Assembly (NCBI RefSeq): GCF_002101965.1 | Contig: NZ_LQQA01000008.1 | Span: forward strand, 1-64,000 | Reading direction: 5' to 3' | DNA: 64,000 nt | Source: Mycolicibacterium wolinskyi | GTDB lineage: Bacteria > Actinomycetota > Actinomycetes > Mycobacteriales > Mycobacteriaceae | Part shown: one piece after another, positions 17,807-25,479 of the stretch | Layout: each line of letters starts with the position of its first letter | Position numbering within the stretch: position 1 is the stretch's first letter | The notes under the pieces: generated by a model | Told to the model about the DNA's origin: nothing | Databases searched by the model: none | The model's input: the letters and a program-made list of their open reading frames with translations, nothing else | Translations under genes and position numbers: made by a program

Positions 17807-18475
17807 TCACCGTGCAGTTGGGCCGTGGAGGCCATCGATGAAAATTTCCACCATCCGCAGGTTGTAAGCGACGCCTTCGCCGGGCACCGGTTGGCACAGT
17901 AGGGCGACGGCGTACAACAGATCCCTGGCCGTGACGTCGGTACGGATGGTGCCGGTGCCGACTGCCGATGTGATCAGGTGTTCCACAACGGGTTCGAGAC
18001 GCTGTAGGAAGTATCCCGGCAGGGCCTCGAACGCGGGGTCGCCAGAGTGCAGCGCACCGGCAAGCCCGCGTTTCGTCGCGACGAACTCGGTGAAGCGCTT
18101 CAGCCACAGAGACAGTGCTACGGCGGGCTCGTGCGCGGCGCTCAGCGCCGGCCCAGCGTCGGCACACTCGTCGATTTCGTGCGCCAGCACGGCGGCGACG
18201 AGATCGGCGCGCTGTGGGAAGTGCCGATACAACGTCCCTGCACCGACACCGGCCGCGTCGAGGATCTCTTTAACCGGAGCATCCACACCTGACCGGGCGA
18301 ATACCCCCTTCGCCGCATCGAGCAGTGCGCCAAGGTTGCGTTGAGCGTCAACGCGCTTGCGGCGCCCGCCCGGCGTTCTCGGACCGCCCTCGAACCGGGA
18401 ATCGTCTCGTTGGGTCTCCTCACCCCTGTGAGCCCTCGCCACTCGGTTCCCCTCTCGAAGCATCTGCGAGTCCAT
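17807..18475 (-). CDS. TetR-family regulator of the adjacent aldo-keto reductase
   Basis: 222 residues. The TetR HTH lies at about residues 43-90 (VDAQRNLGALLDAAKGVF, VGAGTLYRHFPQRADL); the first 40 residues are charged and low-complexity, so a later start is possible. The C-terminal half is the usual ligand-binding helices. It is divergent from the aldo-keto reductase at 18610 and the 134-base gap contains three spaced GGAAY-N3-RTTCC palindromes, one directly at its own start. Autoregulation plus repression of the reductase is the natural reading. Confidence 0.8.
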   Translation of the reverse strand: MDSQMLREGNRVARAHRGEETQRDDSRFEGGPRTPGGRRKRVDAQRNLGALLDAAKGVFARSGVDAPVKEILDAAGVGAGTLYRHFPQRADLVAAVLAHEIDECADAGPALSAAHEPAVALSLWLKRFTEFVATKRGLAGALHSGDPAFEALPGYFLQRLEPVVEHLITSAVGTGTIRTDVTARDLLYAVALLCQPVPGEGVAYNLRMVEIFIDGLHGPTAR

Positions 18476-18477
18476 TT

Positions 18478-18546
18478 CGGAATGGCATTCCGCTATCGGT
18501 TGCGTTCCGGAACGCCGTTCCGTATTTTTTGTGGAATCCCGTTCCG
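18478..18546. promoter_or_regulatory. Three operator-like palindromes between tetR and AKR genes
   Basis: CGGAATG-G-CATTCCG (18478-18492) and CGGAACG-C-CGTTCCG (18508-18522) are perfect 7+1+7 inverted repeats. A third, weaker copy is at 18532-18546 (TGGAATC-C-CGTTCCG). Centres are 30 and 24 bases apart. All share the core GGAAY-N3-RTTCC, as expected for a TetR dimer site, and cover the region between the divergent starts. Confidence 0.75.
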
Positions 18547-18609
18547 GATATGGCGAGACTACGTCATCCGGGCGCCCCCACGATCGCCCTGCGTCAAAGG
18601 AGATAGGTC

Positions 18610-19635
18610 ATGCACTACCGCCCGCTCGGCCGAACCGGCATCAAGGTCAGCCCCTACGCCCTCGGCGCCATGATGTTCGGCGTGCCCAAGTTCGGCAATC
18701 CCGACCACGACGACTCCATCCGCATCATTCACAAGGCGCTCGACGCGGGAATCAATCTCGTCGACACCGCCGACGTCTACGGCGACTCCGAGATCGTCGT
18801 GGGCAAGGCACTCAAGGGTCGACGCGACCGCGTCGTTCTCGCAACCAAATTCAGCCGCGCACTCGGCGACGATCCCAACCAGCAGGGCACCTCTCGCCGC
18901 TGGATCATGACCGCGGTCGAGAACTCGTTGCGAAGGCTGCAGACCGATTACCTCGACGTCTATCAGATTCATCGCCTCGACCCCGACACCGACATCGAGG
19001 AGACGCTCTCGGCGCTGTCGGACCTCGTCCACAGTGGGAAGGTCCGCGTCATCGGATCCTCGAATACCCCGATCTCCGATCTCGTCGAAGCTCACTGGGT
19101 CGCCGAACGACGGGGGCTGCATCGGTTCCGCACCGAGCAGCCTCCGTACTCGATCCTCAACCGCAGCATCGAATCCGAAATCTTGCCCCTTGCCCAGCGT
19201 TACGGCATGGGCGTCCTGGTGTGGGGGCCCATGGCACAGGGCATGCTCACCGGCCGCGTCCGCAAGGGTCAAGAGACCGATTCACACCGCGCGCCAATAT
19301 TCAAGGTATTCCGCGATGAACGTCGTCTCGACGCAGTGGAACAGCTCATCGCACTGGCCGACGCGGCTGGTCTGTCGATGCCGCACATGGCCATGGCGTT
19401 TGCGATCAGTCATCCCGGGGTGTCCAGCGCCATTCTGGGAGCGCGCACCATGGAGCAACTTGAGGACTTGCTGTCGGGCCTCGACGTGGTACTGACCGAC
19501 GACGTGCTCGATCGCATCGACGAGATTGTCCCGCCGGGCAGCGACGTCGGCACGCTGGACCAGGCCTACGTTCCTCCGGCTATGCAGCTCACCGAACTCC
19601 GTCGTCGGTCACTCAACAACCGGTCTGCGATCTGA
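18610..19635 (+). CDS. Aldo-keto reductase
   Basis: 341 residues of the AKR superfamily (Tas/AKR11-13 type). The catalytic tetrad is visible as D52 and Y57 (VDTADVYG), K80 (LATKF) and H121 (YQIHRLDP). It reduces carbonyl compounds with NADPH in the cytosol. AAAGGAGA sits just before ATG 18610. The last 300 bases of the gene are duplicated at 35635-35990 with about 99% identity, and the two copies bracket the accessory segment. This upstream copy is intact. Confidence 0.9.
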   Translation: MHYRPLGRTGIKVSPYALGAMMFGVPKFGNPDHDDSIRIIHKALDAGINLVDTADVYGDSEIVVGKALKGRRDRVVLATKFSRALGDDPNQQGTSRRWIMTAVENSLRRLQTDYLDVYQIHRLDPDTDIEETLSALSDLVHSGKVRVIGSSNTPISDLVEAHWVAERRGLHRFRTEQPPYSILNRSIESEILPLAQRYGMGVLVWGPMAQGMLTGRVRKGQETDSHRAPIFKVFRDERRLDAVEQLIALADAAGLSMPHMAMAFAISHPGVSSAILGARTMEQLEDLLSGLDVVLTDDVLDRIDEIVPPGSDVGTLDQAYVPPAMQLTELRRRSLNNRSAI

Positions 19636-19781
19636 CCGGCCCGATGGCCGCGACTATCGATCGTCAAATTGAGTGTCATTCTGTTGCATTGGGCTTGAAC
19701 CGATTCACGCCGAGCGATGGACAAGATCTTCACATCTTTTGACCTCGCTTGCGGCCGGTGAGTATGGTCACAGAAGATAAG

Positions 19782-19796
19782 TGGGGTGCCACCCCA
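19782..19796. promoter_or_regulatory. Perfect operator-like palindrome upstream of the F420 oxidoreductase
   Basis: TGGGGTG-C-CACCCCA, a perfect 7+1+7 dyad, ends 29 bases before ATG 19826. A half-site with the same AAGTGGGGTGC core occurs near 21597. The convergent TetR gene 20742-21290 is the best candidate binder. Confidence 0.55.
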
Positions 19797-19825
19797 TTTC
19801 GACGAATCGTTTGAGGAGCGCCCGC

Positions 19826-20752
19826 ATGCTCACCCAGGAACGTCTCACCGCCGTCCGTCGCACCCTGCGGCCGATCGGATTCGCGATGCCCAGCATCGGC
19901 CTGTCTGCAGTGCCTCCTGTGCAACACCAGATCGAGGCGGCGCGACGATTGGAAGCCGCGGGTTACCGCAACGGTTGGGCCAACGAAGGCGTGGGCGGCA
20001 AGGACGTTTTCGTGCAGATCGCCATCCTGCTCGGCGCCACCGATCAGCTGACTTTTGGAACGTCGGTAACCCCGATATGGGCTCGTCCGCCGATGGTTAC
20101 CCACGCCGCGGCGCACCAGCTGGTAGAAGCCTTCCCGGACCGTTTCCTGCTCGGACTCGGATCAGGTTATGACTTCATGGCGACCCTTGCTGGCCTGGTG
20201 TATCACAAGCCACTGGCCCAGTTACGGGAGTACGTGACGCGAATGCCGGAACCCGTCCCGCTGTCGGACTCCCCCGCCGTCGACTACCCCACCATTCTGG
20301 CTGCCAACGGCCGGCGGTCGGTACGGCAAGCCGGCGAGATCGCCGACGGCGTATTCCCGGCACTGGTTCCGCCGCGCTATGTCGAGGAGATCCGATCGGT
20401 GCTCGGAGATGACAAGCTGATCATCGTGGGGTTGACGACATTCGTCGACGACGATAAAGAGGTAGCCAAAATCGCTGCATCACAAAGCATTTCGCAGATC
20501 TTTGCCATGCAGGGTGTTCCGTACGGACGAGTGCTCGACAGTTTCGGCTACACCGCACAGGATCGCGCCGAAGGCAGCGACCGCCTGACCGCCGACCTCA
20601 CCGCCGCCGGCTCGGGAGCCACCATCGCCGCGGCCGCCAGACGATACATCGAAGCCGGCGCCGATCATGTGGTCCTGATGCCGGTCGCGGCGGACTTCAA
20701 CTCCGGCGTGGACAAGCTCGAGTCGATCGCCGCCGACGTCACTAAGGTTTGA
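19826..20752 (+). CDS. Luciferase-like (F420-dependent) oxidoreductase
   Basis: 308 residues of the bacterial-luciferase-like monooxygenase/F420 reductase family: AARRLEAAGYRNGWANEG, then TFGTSVTPIWARPPMV and FLLGLGSGY, and a C-terminal ADHVVLMPV strand of the TIM barrel. Mycobacteria use such proteins with F420 to reduce or oxidise diverse substrates. ATG 19826 is preferred because GAGGAGCG precedes it. Its stop overlaps the convergent TetR gene by 11 bases. A palindrome just upstream suggests repression. Confidence 0.8.
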   Translation: MLTQERLTAVRRTLRPIGFAMPSIGLSAVPPVQHQIEAARRLEAAGYRNGWANEGVGGKDVFVQIAILLGATDQLTFGTSVTPIWARPPMVTHAAAHQLVEAFPDRFLLGLGSGYDFMATLAGLVYHKPLAQLREYVTRMPEPVPLSDSPAVDYPTILAANGRRSVRQAGEIADGVFPALVPPRYVEEIRSVLGDDKLIIVGLTTFVDDDKEVAKIAASQSISQIFAMQGVPYGRVLDSFGYTAQDRAEGSDRLTADLTAAGSGATIAAAARRYIEAGADHVVLMPVAADFNSGVDKLESIAADVTKV

Positions 20753-21290
20753 TGCCTTCAAGCGCCAGCGTGCGCAACCTGTGGCCGACGGATGGGTCCT
20801 GTTCGGTCGCGAGAGCCACTCCGCCCACCAGCGCAAGCAATTCCTCGATGGTGACGTCCTGCCGCACTGCGCCTGATGCGATAGCCCTCGCCAGGAGCGG
20901 ACCACCGTGTTGCACTAGTAACCGGTGACACGCCTCGCACGACGTGTTTCCACGGTTGTGCAGCACGGCGGCGGCCAGTCCGCGCACGTCGGAAAAGTAC
21001 TCCCCCACTTCGTGTAACCACGATGTCAAAGCTGCCGCAGGGTCTCTGGCCGCGGTGTCACCGGCGGCCCGTTCACACAACGCCCGGACCGTACCGGTGA
21101 AGACCGCATCAAGCAGTTCCCACCGCGACGGGAAATGCCGATGCAAGGTCGCCGATCCGACGCCAGCCTGACGGGCGATCTCCTCCAGCGAACCGTCCGC
21201 ACCGTCACGCAAGAACACTTCCGTCGCAGCGCTGATCACACGCTCACGGCTGCGCCGAGCATCGGCACGGAGGCGGCGTGGCGCTGTCAT
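20742..21290 (-). CDS. TetR-family regulator
   Basis: 182 residues. The HTH lies at about residues 10-55 (SRERVISAATEVFLRDG, SLEEIARQAGVGSATLHRHF) and the rest is the TetR_C-like helical domain. ATG 21288-21290 is chosen because the HTH begins about 10 residues later; the upstream 37 codons are low-complexity. It is convergent with the luciferase-like gene and overlaps it by 11 bases. It probably controls that gene through the dyad at 19782. Confidence 0.75.
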   Translation of the reverse strand: MTAPRRLRADARRSRERVISAATEVFLRDGADGSLEEIARQAGVGSATLHRHFPSRWELLDAVFTGTVRALCERAAGDTAARDPAAALTSWLHEVGEYFSDVRGLAAAVLHNRGNTSCEACHRLLVQHGGPLLARAIASGAVRQDVTIEELLALVGGVALATEQDPSVGHRLRTLALEGIKP

Positions 21291-21487
21291 GCCAGACCAC
21301 CCCGGCGGGCAGGCTCGGCACCCTCTAAACGAGTACCGACCAGCATTTGTCCGTGTGCAAGGAGTCTCACCCGCTCGCCGTCGACCAGAAGGCCTCGGCA
21401 CGAACGACGCAACGGCAGGTTCTCAGACATCGCCATCGACGCTATCTCCGATGGATCACTATCCGCCAGCGGCGATCTACTCTGTTC

Positions 21488-21660
21488 TCAGGGGACGGCC
21501 TTGCGCATGACGACGTCGAGCTCGCCCCCGACCCCGCCCGACTGGATCGAAAGCCTTTGCGCTGGTACAGGCGCACCGCCAATGCCCCTCCCACGGAAGT
21601 GGGGTGCGACGGCGATGGAAACCTCGGGGAGTGGGATACCTTCTCTGCCAAAGAATTAAT
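21488..21660 (-). pseudogene. Degraded GNAT acetyltransferase fragment
   Basis: Read on the minus strand, one frame gives PEVSIAVAPHFRGRGIGG, the acetyl-CoA-binding motif A of a GNAT N-acetyltransferase; a shifted frame continues with VRLYQRKGF and a third with GELDVVMRKAVP and a stop at 21488-21490, the usual GNAT C-terminus. At least two frameshifts separate the pieces and the N-terminal half is missing. The remnant ends about 50 bases from the palindromic repeat at 21707, so it may have been cut by that element. The rest of 21291-21962, outside this fragment and the repeat, shows nothing recognisable. Confidence 0.55.
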
Positions 21661-21706
21661 CCCGGCTCCCCGCCCGCCAGGTAGACCCGGCAGACCTACC
21701 GATGTA

Positions 21707-21790
21707 GAGATGCAGCGAAGATTGACAAGACACGCCTGCCTACTTTGACAAGATTCGGGCGTGTCGCGGCGGCTTGTTAATCTTCGCTGC
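21707..21790. repeat. Two-stem imperfect palindrome, copy 1
   Basis: Outer arms GCAGCGAAGATTGACAA (21712-21728) and TTGTTAATCTTCGCTGC (21774-21790) pair with one mismatch over 17 bases. Inside them a second stem GACACGCC (21729-21736) pairs with GGCGTGTC (21758-21765), leaving an 8-base bulge on one side and a 21-base loop. A second copy with about 80% identity is at 24873 and a half copy at 27854. The folded shape resembles integron attC or MITE ends, but the attC core GTTRRRY is absent. Confidence 0.8.
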
Positions 21791-21962
21791 AAAAGCGGAG
21801 GTCAGAAGATGCCGATCCTGTCCGCCACATGCGCAGGGGCGGCTTCGCGCGAAGCGTTTGGCACTGAGTCGAGAACTACCAGGTCGAGACAGGCACGCTC
21901 ATGTCCGTATCTGTGGAGCTTGGCTAGCCTTCATTGGTGCATGAGGCCTTTCACCGGTTTGG

Positions 21963-22421
21963 CTATGCAGTCCGACGTCGCTTGACGCTCGAGGCCCGCC
22001 CGGAGAGCAGAGTGAACGAATCCACAAGCTGCCCTTCACTCATCTCCGCGTCAGGTGAGCATGCGTGCACCTTGCCTGCTCCGAGTCGGCGAGCCGCCAT
22101 GGCGGCAGCAGAAACTCCATTCCCGGATACGCCAGCAACACCAACCAAGAGCACGTCCCTCCCAGCGAGCGAGGTATGCCAACCGACCTGTTCCAGTTTT
22201 CCTTGGCAGCGGAGTTCGACGGCCCCTAGCAGGCGTTGACCATCTGCACCGATGGCCATCAACAAAGGGCATTCGAGGCGTAGCGCCAGGTCGATGACCG
22301 AATCCGCGTAAGTCTGCAGGAGAGGGAATCTCAAAGCGCGATCCGCACGTCCCTCGGCGGCGAGCACGCTGGCCAACAGCGGGCCGGCGTGATGCCGAGT
22401 AAAGTTCATAGGAAAAATCAT
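21963..22421 (-). CDS. Phosphoribosyltransferase-like protein with altered signature
   Basis: 152 residues. The sequence has the layout of a type I PRTase: an N-terminal helix region, a strand-loop MAIGADGQRLLGAVEL resembling the pyrophosphate-binding loop, and DVLLVGVAGVSGNGVSAAAM where the PRPP motif (VLLVDDxxTTGxT) is expected. The paired acidic residues of that motif are replaced by GV, so classical catalysis is doubtful; it may bind a nucleotide or have a modified activity. ATG 22419-22421 is preferred (GAAGGAAAC upstream). Divergent from the HTH gene, 49 bases apart. PRTase-like proteins occur in several bacterial conflict systems; this one belongs to module A. Confidence 0.5.
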   Translation of the reverse strand: MIFPMNFTRHHAGPLLASVLAAEGRADRALRFPLLQTYADSVIDLALRLECPLLMAIGADGQRLLGAVELRCQGKLEQVGWHTSLAGRDVLLVGVAGVSGNGVSAAAMAARRLGAGKVHACSPDAEMSEGQLVDSFTLLSGRASSVKRRRTA

Positions 22422-22470
22422 GCCTTGTTTCCTTCTCAGATCTGGGACCGACTCGCCCATGGAAAGGAAA

Positions 22471-23046
22471 ATGCTACAACGGTATCCTGACAACGTGGCT
22501 GACCCGGAACTCAGCACGGACCAAGCCGCAGTTCGGCTAGGAATCTCGCGTCCGACCGTCCGCAAATTGGTGAGGGACGGCGCCCTCGCGGGTCGGCCAG
22601 TTCAGCGCGGTACCCGCTTCGCTTGGCGGATCGATGAAGCCAGCGTCGTTGCCTATCTCAAAGCACGGGATAGTTCCGCTGACGCACGTCGAGAAGGAAA
22701 ACGGGTGACCGTTTCCCAACTTCGCGATGAGCTCAAGCGTTTACGGGACGAAGTTCGCACTCGGGCCAGGTTCGACATACCCGACCCCGCGGAGAGCGGC
22801 CTGCGCGCCGAGTTGACCACACTACGAGAGGCTTTGGTGCAACAACGCGCGATCACAGATGCACTCGCTGCTGCCGATGAAGCTCGCGCCGAGGTTGTAC
22901 AGCATCTAATCGCCGCGGTAACGGCAAGCGAAACCGCCGACGAACGGCGGCGCGAAGCGCTGGCAGCAGCACAGGTCACGATCGGCCAGTTCATCACTCC
23001 CGGCAATGCCGAGAGCCTTGGCTCTAGCAAGGATCAAGGACTGTAG
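22471..23046 (+). CDS. HTH (excisionase/MerR-like) plus coiled-coil protein
   Basis: 191 residues. N-terminal LSTDQAAVRLGISRPTVRKLV and the following RPVQRGTRFAWRIDEASVVAYL are a HTH_17/excisionase-type DNA-binding domain (about residues 12-62). Residues 75-185 are predicted long charged helices (RVTVSQLRDELKRLRDEVR and an Ala/Glu-rich stretch), probably a coiled coil. ATG 22471 follows AAAGGAA. The 3' end overlaps the convergent gene at 23034 by 13 bases. It could be the regulator or DNA sensor of module A. Confidence 0.65.
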   Translation: MLQRYPDNVADPELSTDQAAVRLGISRPTVRKLVRDGALAGRPVQRGTRFAWRIDEASVVAYLKARDSSADARREGKRVTVSQLRDELKRLRDEVRTRARFDIPDPAESGLRAELTTLREALVQQRAITDALAAADEARAEVVQHLIAAVTASETADERRREALAAAQVTIGQFITPGNAESLGSSKDQGL

Positions 23047-23528
23047 GCGAGCGCGCCAATTGCCGCCATCGTGGCTTCTAGCCACTTCTGAGGTAATCCC
23101 GCCGCTCTGAGCATCACTTTGGCTTTGGCCTTGACCTCGTCCTTGCTCGTTCCATCCCACTGACCAATCTCAAGACCAGTGGCAAGTGCTGTTTCGGTGA
23201 CTATCTCTCGGGCCGCAGCGGCGATCGCGCCCTCGGCGAGCAGCCGCAGCTTCGGTCCCTCTTTGCGAGATCCGGTCGGTGGAAAGTCTGCGCGGGCAAT
23301 TACCACCCGCTCCGGCTTCAGCGCCGCGGATCGTGATCGGGTCGCCTGGCTCAGTTCGAAAAGCTGTCTGGTGAAGTCTACGTCGTCCCCCGTGAGCGCA
23401 AATGAGTCGACTATCAAGGGATTTGGGGTGCCCGGCTCGATCACAATGGCACGGGCAGTCGGTCGCCCTTCTGTTTCTAGCTTGACCGCAATTCCCATCA
23501 GTCGCATGAGTTGGACCGTACTCTTCAA
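23034..23528 (-). CDS. Unknown protein, possible RNase H/RuvC-like fold
   Basis: Up to 164 residues from TTG 23526-23528; ATG starts at 23507 or 23498 are also possible. No family is recognised with certainty. The order of an early AIVIEPGTPNPLIVDSFAL two-strand unit, a VVIARADFPPTGSRKEG strand-loop, a long helix and a C-terminal KDEVKAKAKVML...EATMAAIGAL helix pair is reminiscent of RuvC/RNase-H-fold nucleases or inactive relatives. Its start is back to back with the Ser/Thr kinase start (2 bases between), which argues that the two are co-regulated as a unit. Confidence 0.45.
   Translation of the reverse strand: MKSTVQLMRLMGIAVKLETEGRPTARAIVIEPGTPNPLIVDSFALTGDDVDFTRQLFELSQATRSRSAALKPERVVIARADFPPTGSRKEGPKLRLLAEGAIAAAAREIVTETALATGLEIGQWDGTSKDEVKAKAKVMLRAAGLPQKWLEATMAAIGALAYSP
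23519..23524 (+). promoter_or_regulatory. Possible -10 box for a leaderless kinase transcript
   Basis: TACTCT (TANNNT) ends 6 bases before the GTG at 23531, and there is no ribosome-binding sequence. That is the usual spacing for leaderless mRNAs in mycobacteria. The nucleosidase gene at 25480 has the same arrangement. Confidence 0.35.
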
Positions 23529-23530
23529 TC

Positions 23531-24589
23531 GTGGCGTTCCCAGCGATGTTTGCGCACCGGTACGAGCTGCGGTCTTCGCTCGGCCAAGGGGCCCAGGGAG
23601 AAGTGTACGAAGCGTTCGACCTACACGAACAGGAGACGGTTGCCCTCAAGCTTCTGAGGCCGACCCCCGATGTGTGGGCTGAAGCGGCGATTCTACGGCG
23701 CTTGGCCGACCACCACATCCTTCCGATCCGCAACGCGGATGTACATGTGGGACAGCCCTTTCTAGCGACAGTACTAGCTGCCCACGGCAGTGTCGACGGC
23801 CAGATATCAGCGGCCGGATCCGCCGGCTTGAGTACCGCTGACACAGTACGGTGGGTTCGTCACGCCTGCCATGGGATCGCCCGTGGACACGACTCGAAAC
23901 TGGTACACAACGACATCAAGCCCGCAAACTTGTTCCTGAATGACAACCATGAATGTGTTGTTGCCGATTGGGGATTCGCCGCGGCGATTGATCCGTCCAC
24001 CGGCTTTGCGTTGGTGCCCGGAGCGACCGCCGAAACAGTGGCACCCGAAATCGCAATAGCGGTCGCTGGCGGGTCCACACCTCTGGCAACGACTCGATCC
24101 GACATCTACTCGCTCGGCGCGACCGCTTTTTGGATGTTGACTGGGTGTCCGCCAATCGATCTTTCCGGCCGAGTGGGGGTGCTGGCGCGGATGCAGGGCG
24201 CTGCGACGCTGGTTCCACCCCGACTTCAGGATGTGGCCCCGCACGTTCCGAGGTGGGTCCGCGACAAGATCGAGAAGGCGATGTCCATAGATCCTGCCAA
24301 TCGATACGACTCAGCGCATGCGTTCGCCGCGGATCTTGGCAATCGCCCGGTGCTGCCCCGGCAATGGATACGCACCGATGAACACACCGGCCATCTCGCA
24401 TGCTGGCGCGGAGTTCCGCAGAGCGGCGCAACATACGTCATGTGCCTGGAACAAGGCTCCACGGCGTCGCGCCGGACTGTCACGACCGTAACCGCGAATA
24501 GTGGACGTCGCGTTATGCGAGGCTGTGGGTCCGCGACGGCCGCGACTTGGCCACGGGTAGTTCGCAGGTTGATCGCCGCTCTCGGGTGA
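23531..24589 (+). CDS. Soluble Ser/Thr protein kinase, module A
   Basis: 352 residues from GTG 23531 (ATG 23546 is an alternative). Kinase core about residues 11-270: glycine loop LGQGAQGEVY at 17-26, lysine K40 (VALK), catalytic loop HNDIKPANLF with D128, metal-binding DWG at 146-148 (instead of DFG) and APE at 171-173. HND instead of HRD and DWG suggest an atypical but probably active kinase. The last 80 residues are unlike known domains and there is no membrane helix, unlike housekeeping Pkn receptors. Placed with the PRTase-like, HTH and RNase-H-like genes between two palindromic repeats; a conflict or regulatory role is inferred. Confidence 0.8.
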   Translation: MAFPAMFAHRYELRSSLGQGAQGEVYEAFDLHEQETVALKLLRPTPDVWAEAAILRRLADHHILPIRNADVHVGQPFLATVLAAHGSVDGQISAAGSAGLSTADTVRWVRHACHGIARGHDSKLVHNDIKPANLFLNDNHECVVADWGFAAAIDPSTGFALVPGATAETVAPEIAIAVAGGSTPLATTRSDIYSLGATAFWMLTGCPPIDLSGRVGVLARMQGAATLVPPRLQDVAPHVPRWVRDKIEKAMSIDPANRYDSAHAFAADLGNRPVLPRQWIRTDEHTGHLACWRGVPQSGATYVMCLEQGSTASRRTVTTVTANSGRRVMRGCGSATAATWPRVVRRLIAALG

Positions 24590-24872
24590 CTTCGCGTAGG
24601 TGTCCCGTCTAGTACCCGGCGTGTTAAGCCGTTCAGGAGCTGCGCAGTATCGCTGTCGCGTTCACAGACCCTTGATTACGGTGTGGACCTCGGCGGTCGA
24701 CGTCACCACGCATGAGCGCGCCTGTATTCGGCGAGTTTACGAGTTCGTCTGCAAGCCAATATTTTTGAAAGCAACAGATGCGCCACAAATAGCTCCCAGA
24801 GATCGGTCGGTCGGTTGTCGTCACCATCGCCGGCCGCCGAGAAATCCTTAAGGCCGACGAGCGGCGGCTGTC

Positions 24873-24954
24873 GAGATGCAGCGAAGATTGACAATCACGC
24901 CTGGGCTACTTTGACAACATTTCGGCGAGTCGCGAGAGCGTGTCAATCTTCGCT
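24873..24954. repeat. Two-stem imperfect palindrome, copy 2
   Basis: Arms GCAGCGAAGATTGACAA (24878-24894) and TGTCAATCTTCGCT (24941-24954) pair perfectly over 14 bases. The left 22 bases are identical to copy 1 and the interior shares CACGCCTG and CTACTTTGACAA. The inner stem is weaker than in copy 1. It separates module A from module B, about 3.17 kb from copy 1. Confidence 0.8.
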
Positions 24955-25095
24955 CCCATCAAGTACCTCGAGCCTGCTCATCTCCACCGAGAACGGAGGA
25001 GGCGCATCTTCGATCGTCTCCAAACCCTCACCGTCAAGTCCGATGAGCACCCAAGTGCGGATTCTCGTGTGTGGCGAGCGGCACGAGGGCGCCAT
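24943..25095 (-). CDS. Small reading frame or gene remnant ending in the repeat
   Basis: 50 codons from ATG 25093-25095. The C-terminal part (WVLIGLDGEGLETIEDAPPP, then FSVEMSRLEVLDG) has codon use that looks coding, unlike the overlapping frames. Its TGA is supplied by the right arm of palindrome copy 2, so it may be the stump of a longer gene truncated or fused at that site. Family unknown; a chance frame cannot be excluded. Confidence 0.3.
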   Translation of the reverse strand: MAPSCRSPHTRIRTWVLIGLDGEGLETIEDAPPPFSVEMSRLEVLDGSED

Positions 25096-25467
25096 CGGCG
25101 CACGCCCGCGCGCAGCGCCTCAGACGGCCTAAAGCAAATTGGTCGTCGCCGCAGCATTAAGACTCGCCCAGAGCAAGACCGGCGTGTCGGTGGACAAGTG
25201 CAACGCGACTTATCCACGGCGGTGTCGCTACCCGACTTTAGACAGCGATGCGGCATCGGCCGGATCATCATCGCTGTCCCCCGTCTACACAGGCTTTAGC
25301 GCTGGCGGCTTCACCGGCGGGAAGCAGCAATGGCACTTTTCTAGCCAGCGTGGCGGCGATACAGCCTGCATCACGAACCGATCTCGACTGCGCGGCGAAG
25401 GGCTCACTTTGGGCGCAACGGTCCCTCGCATCCGCCAGATCGCGGAACTTCAGAGGCCTTTGTTGCC

Positions 25468-25473
25468 TACGCT
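25468..25473 (+). promoter_or_regulatory. Possible -10 box for a leaderless nucleosidase transcript
   Basis: TACGCT lies 6 bases before GTG 25480 and no Shine-Dalgarno sequence is present. It matches the arrangement upstream of the kinase at 23531 (TACNCT, six bases, GTG). Confidence 0.35.
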
Positions 25474-25479
25474 GTTGCT

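Larger units (their letters stand above)
24590..25467. other. 890-base gap without a convincing complete gene
   Basis: Between the kinase stop and the nucleosidase start lie the second palindromic repeat (24873-24954), a short minus-strand reading frame that ends inside that repeat, and otherwise low-quality overlapping frames with no recognisable motif. Nothing else could be supported here. Confidence 0.6.

Noticed and set aside
21707..24954. Integron attC sites
   Set aside because: The fold is similar, but the conserved R' core GTTRRRY is not present and no integron integrase is in the window.
24815..25299. Plus-strand frames across the second repeat
   Set aside because: They are the complement of the more coding-like minus-strand frame and lack starts or motifs.
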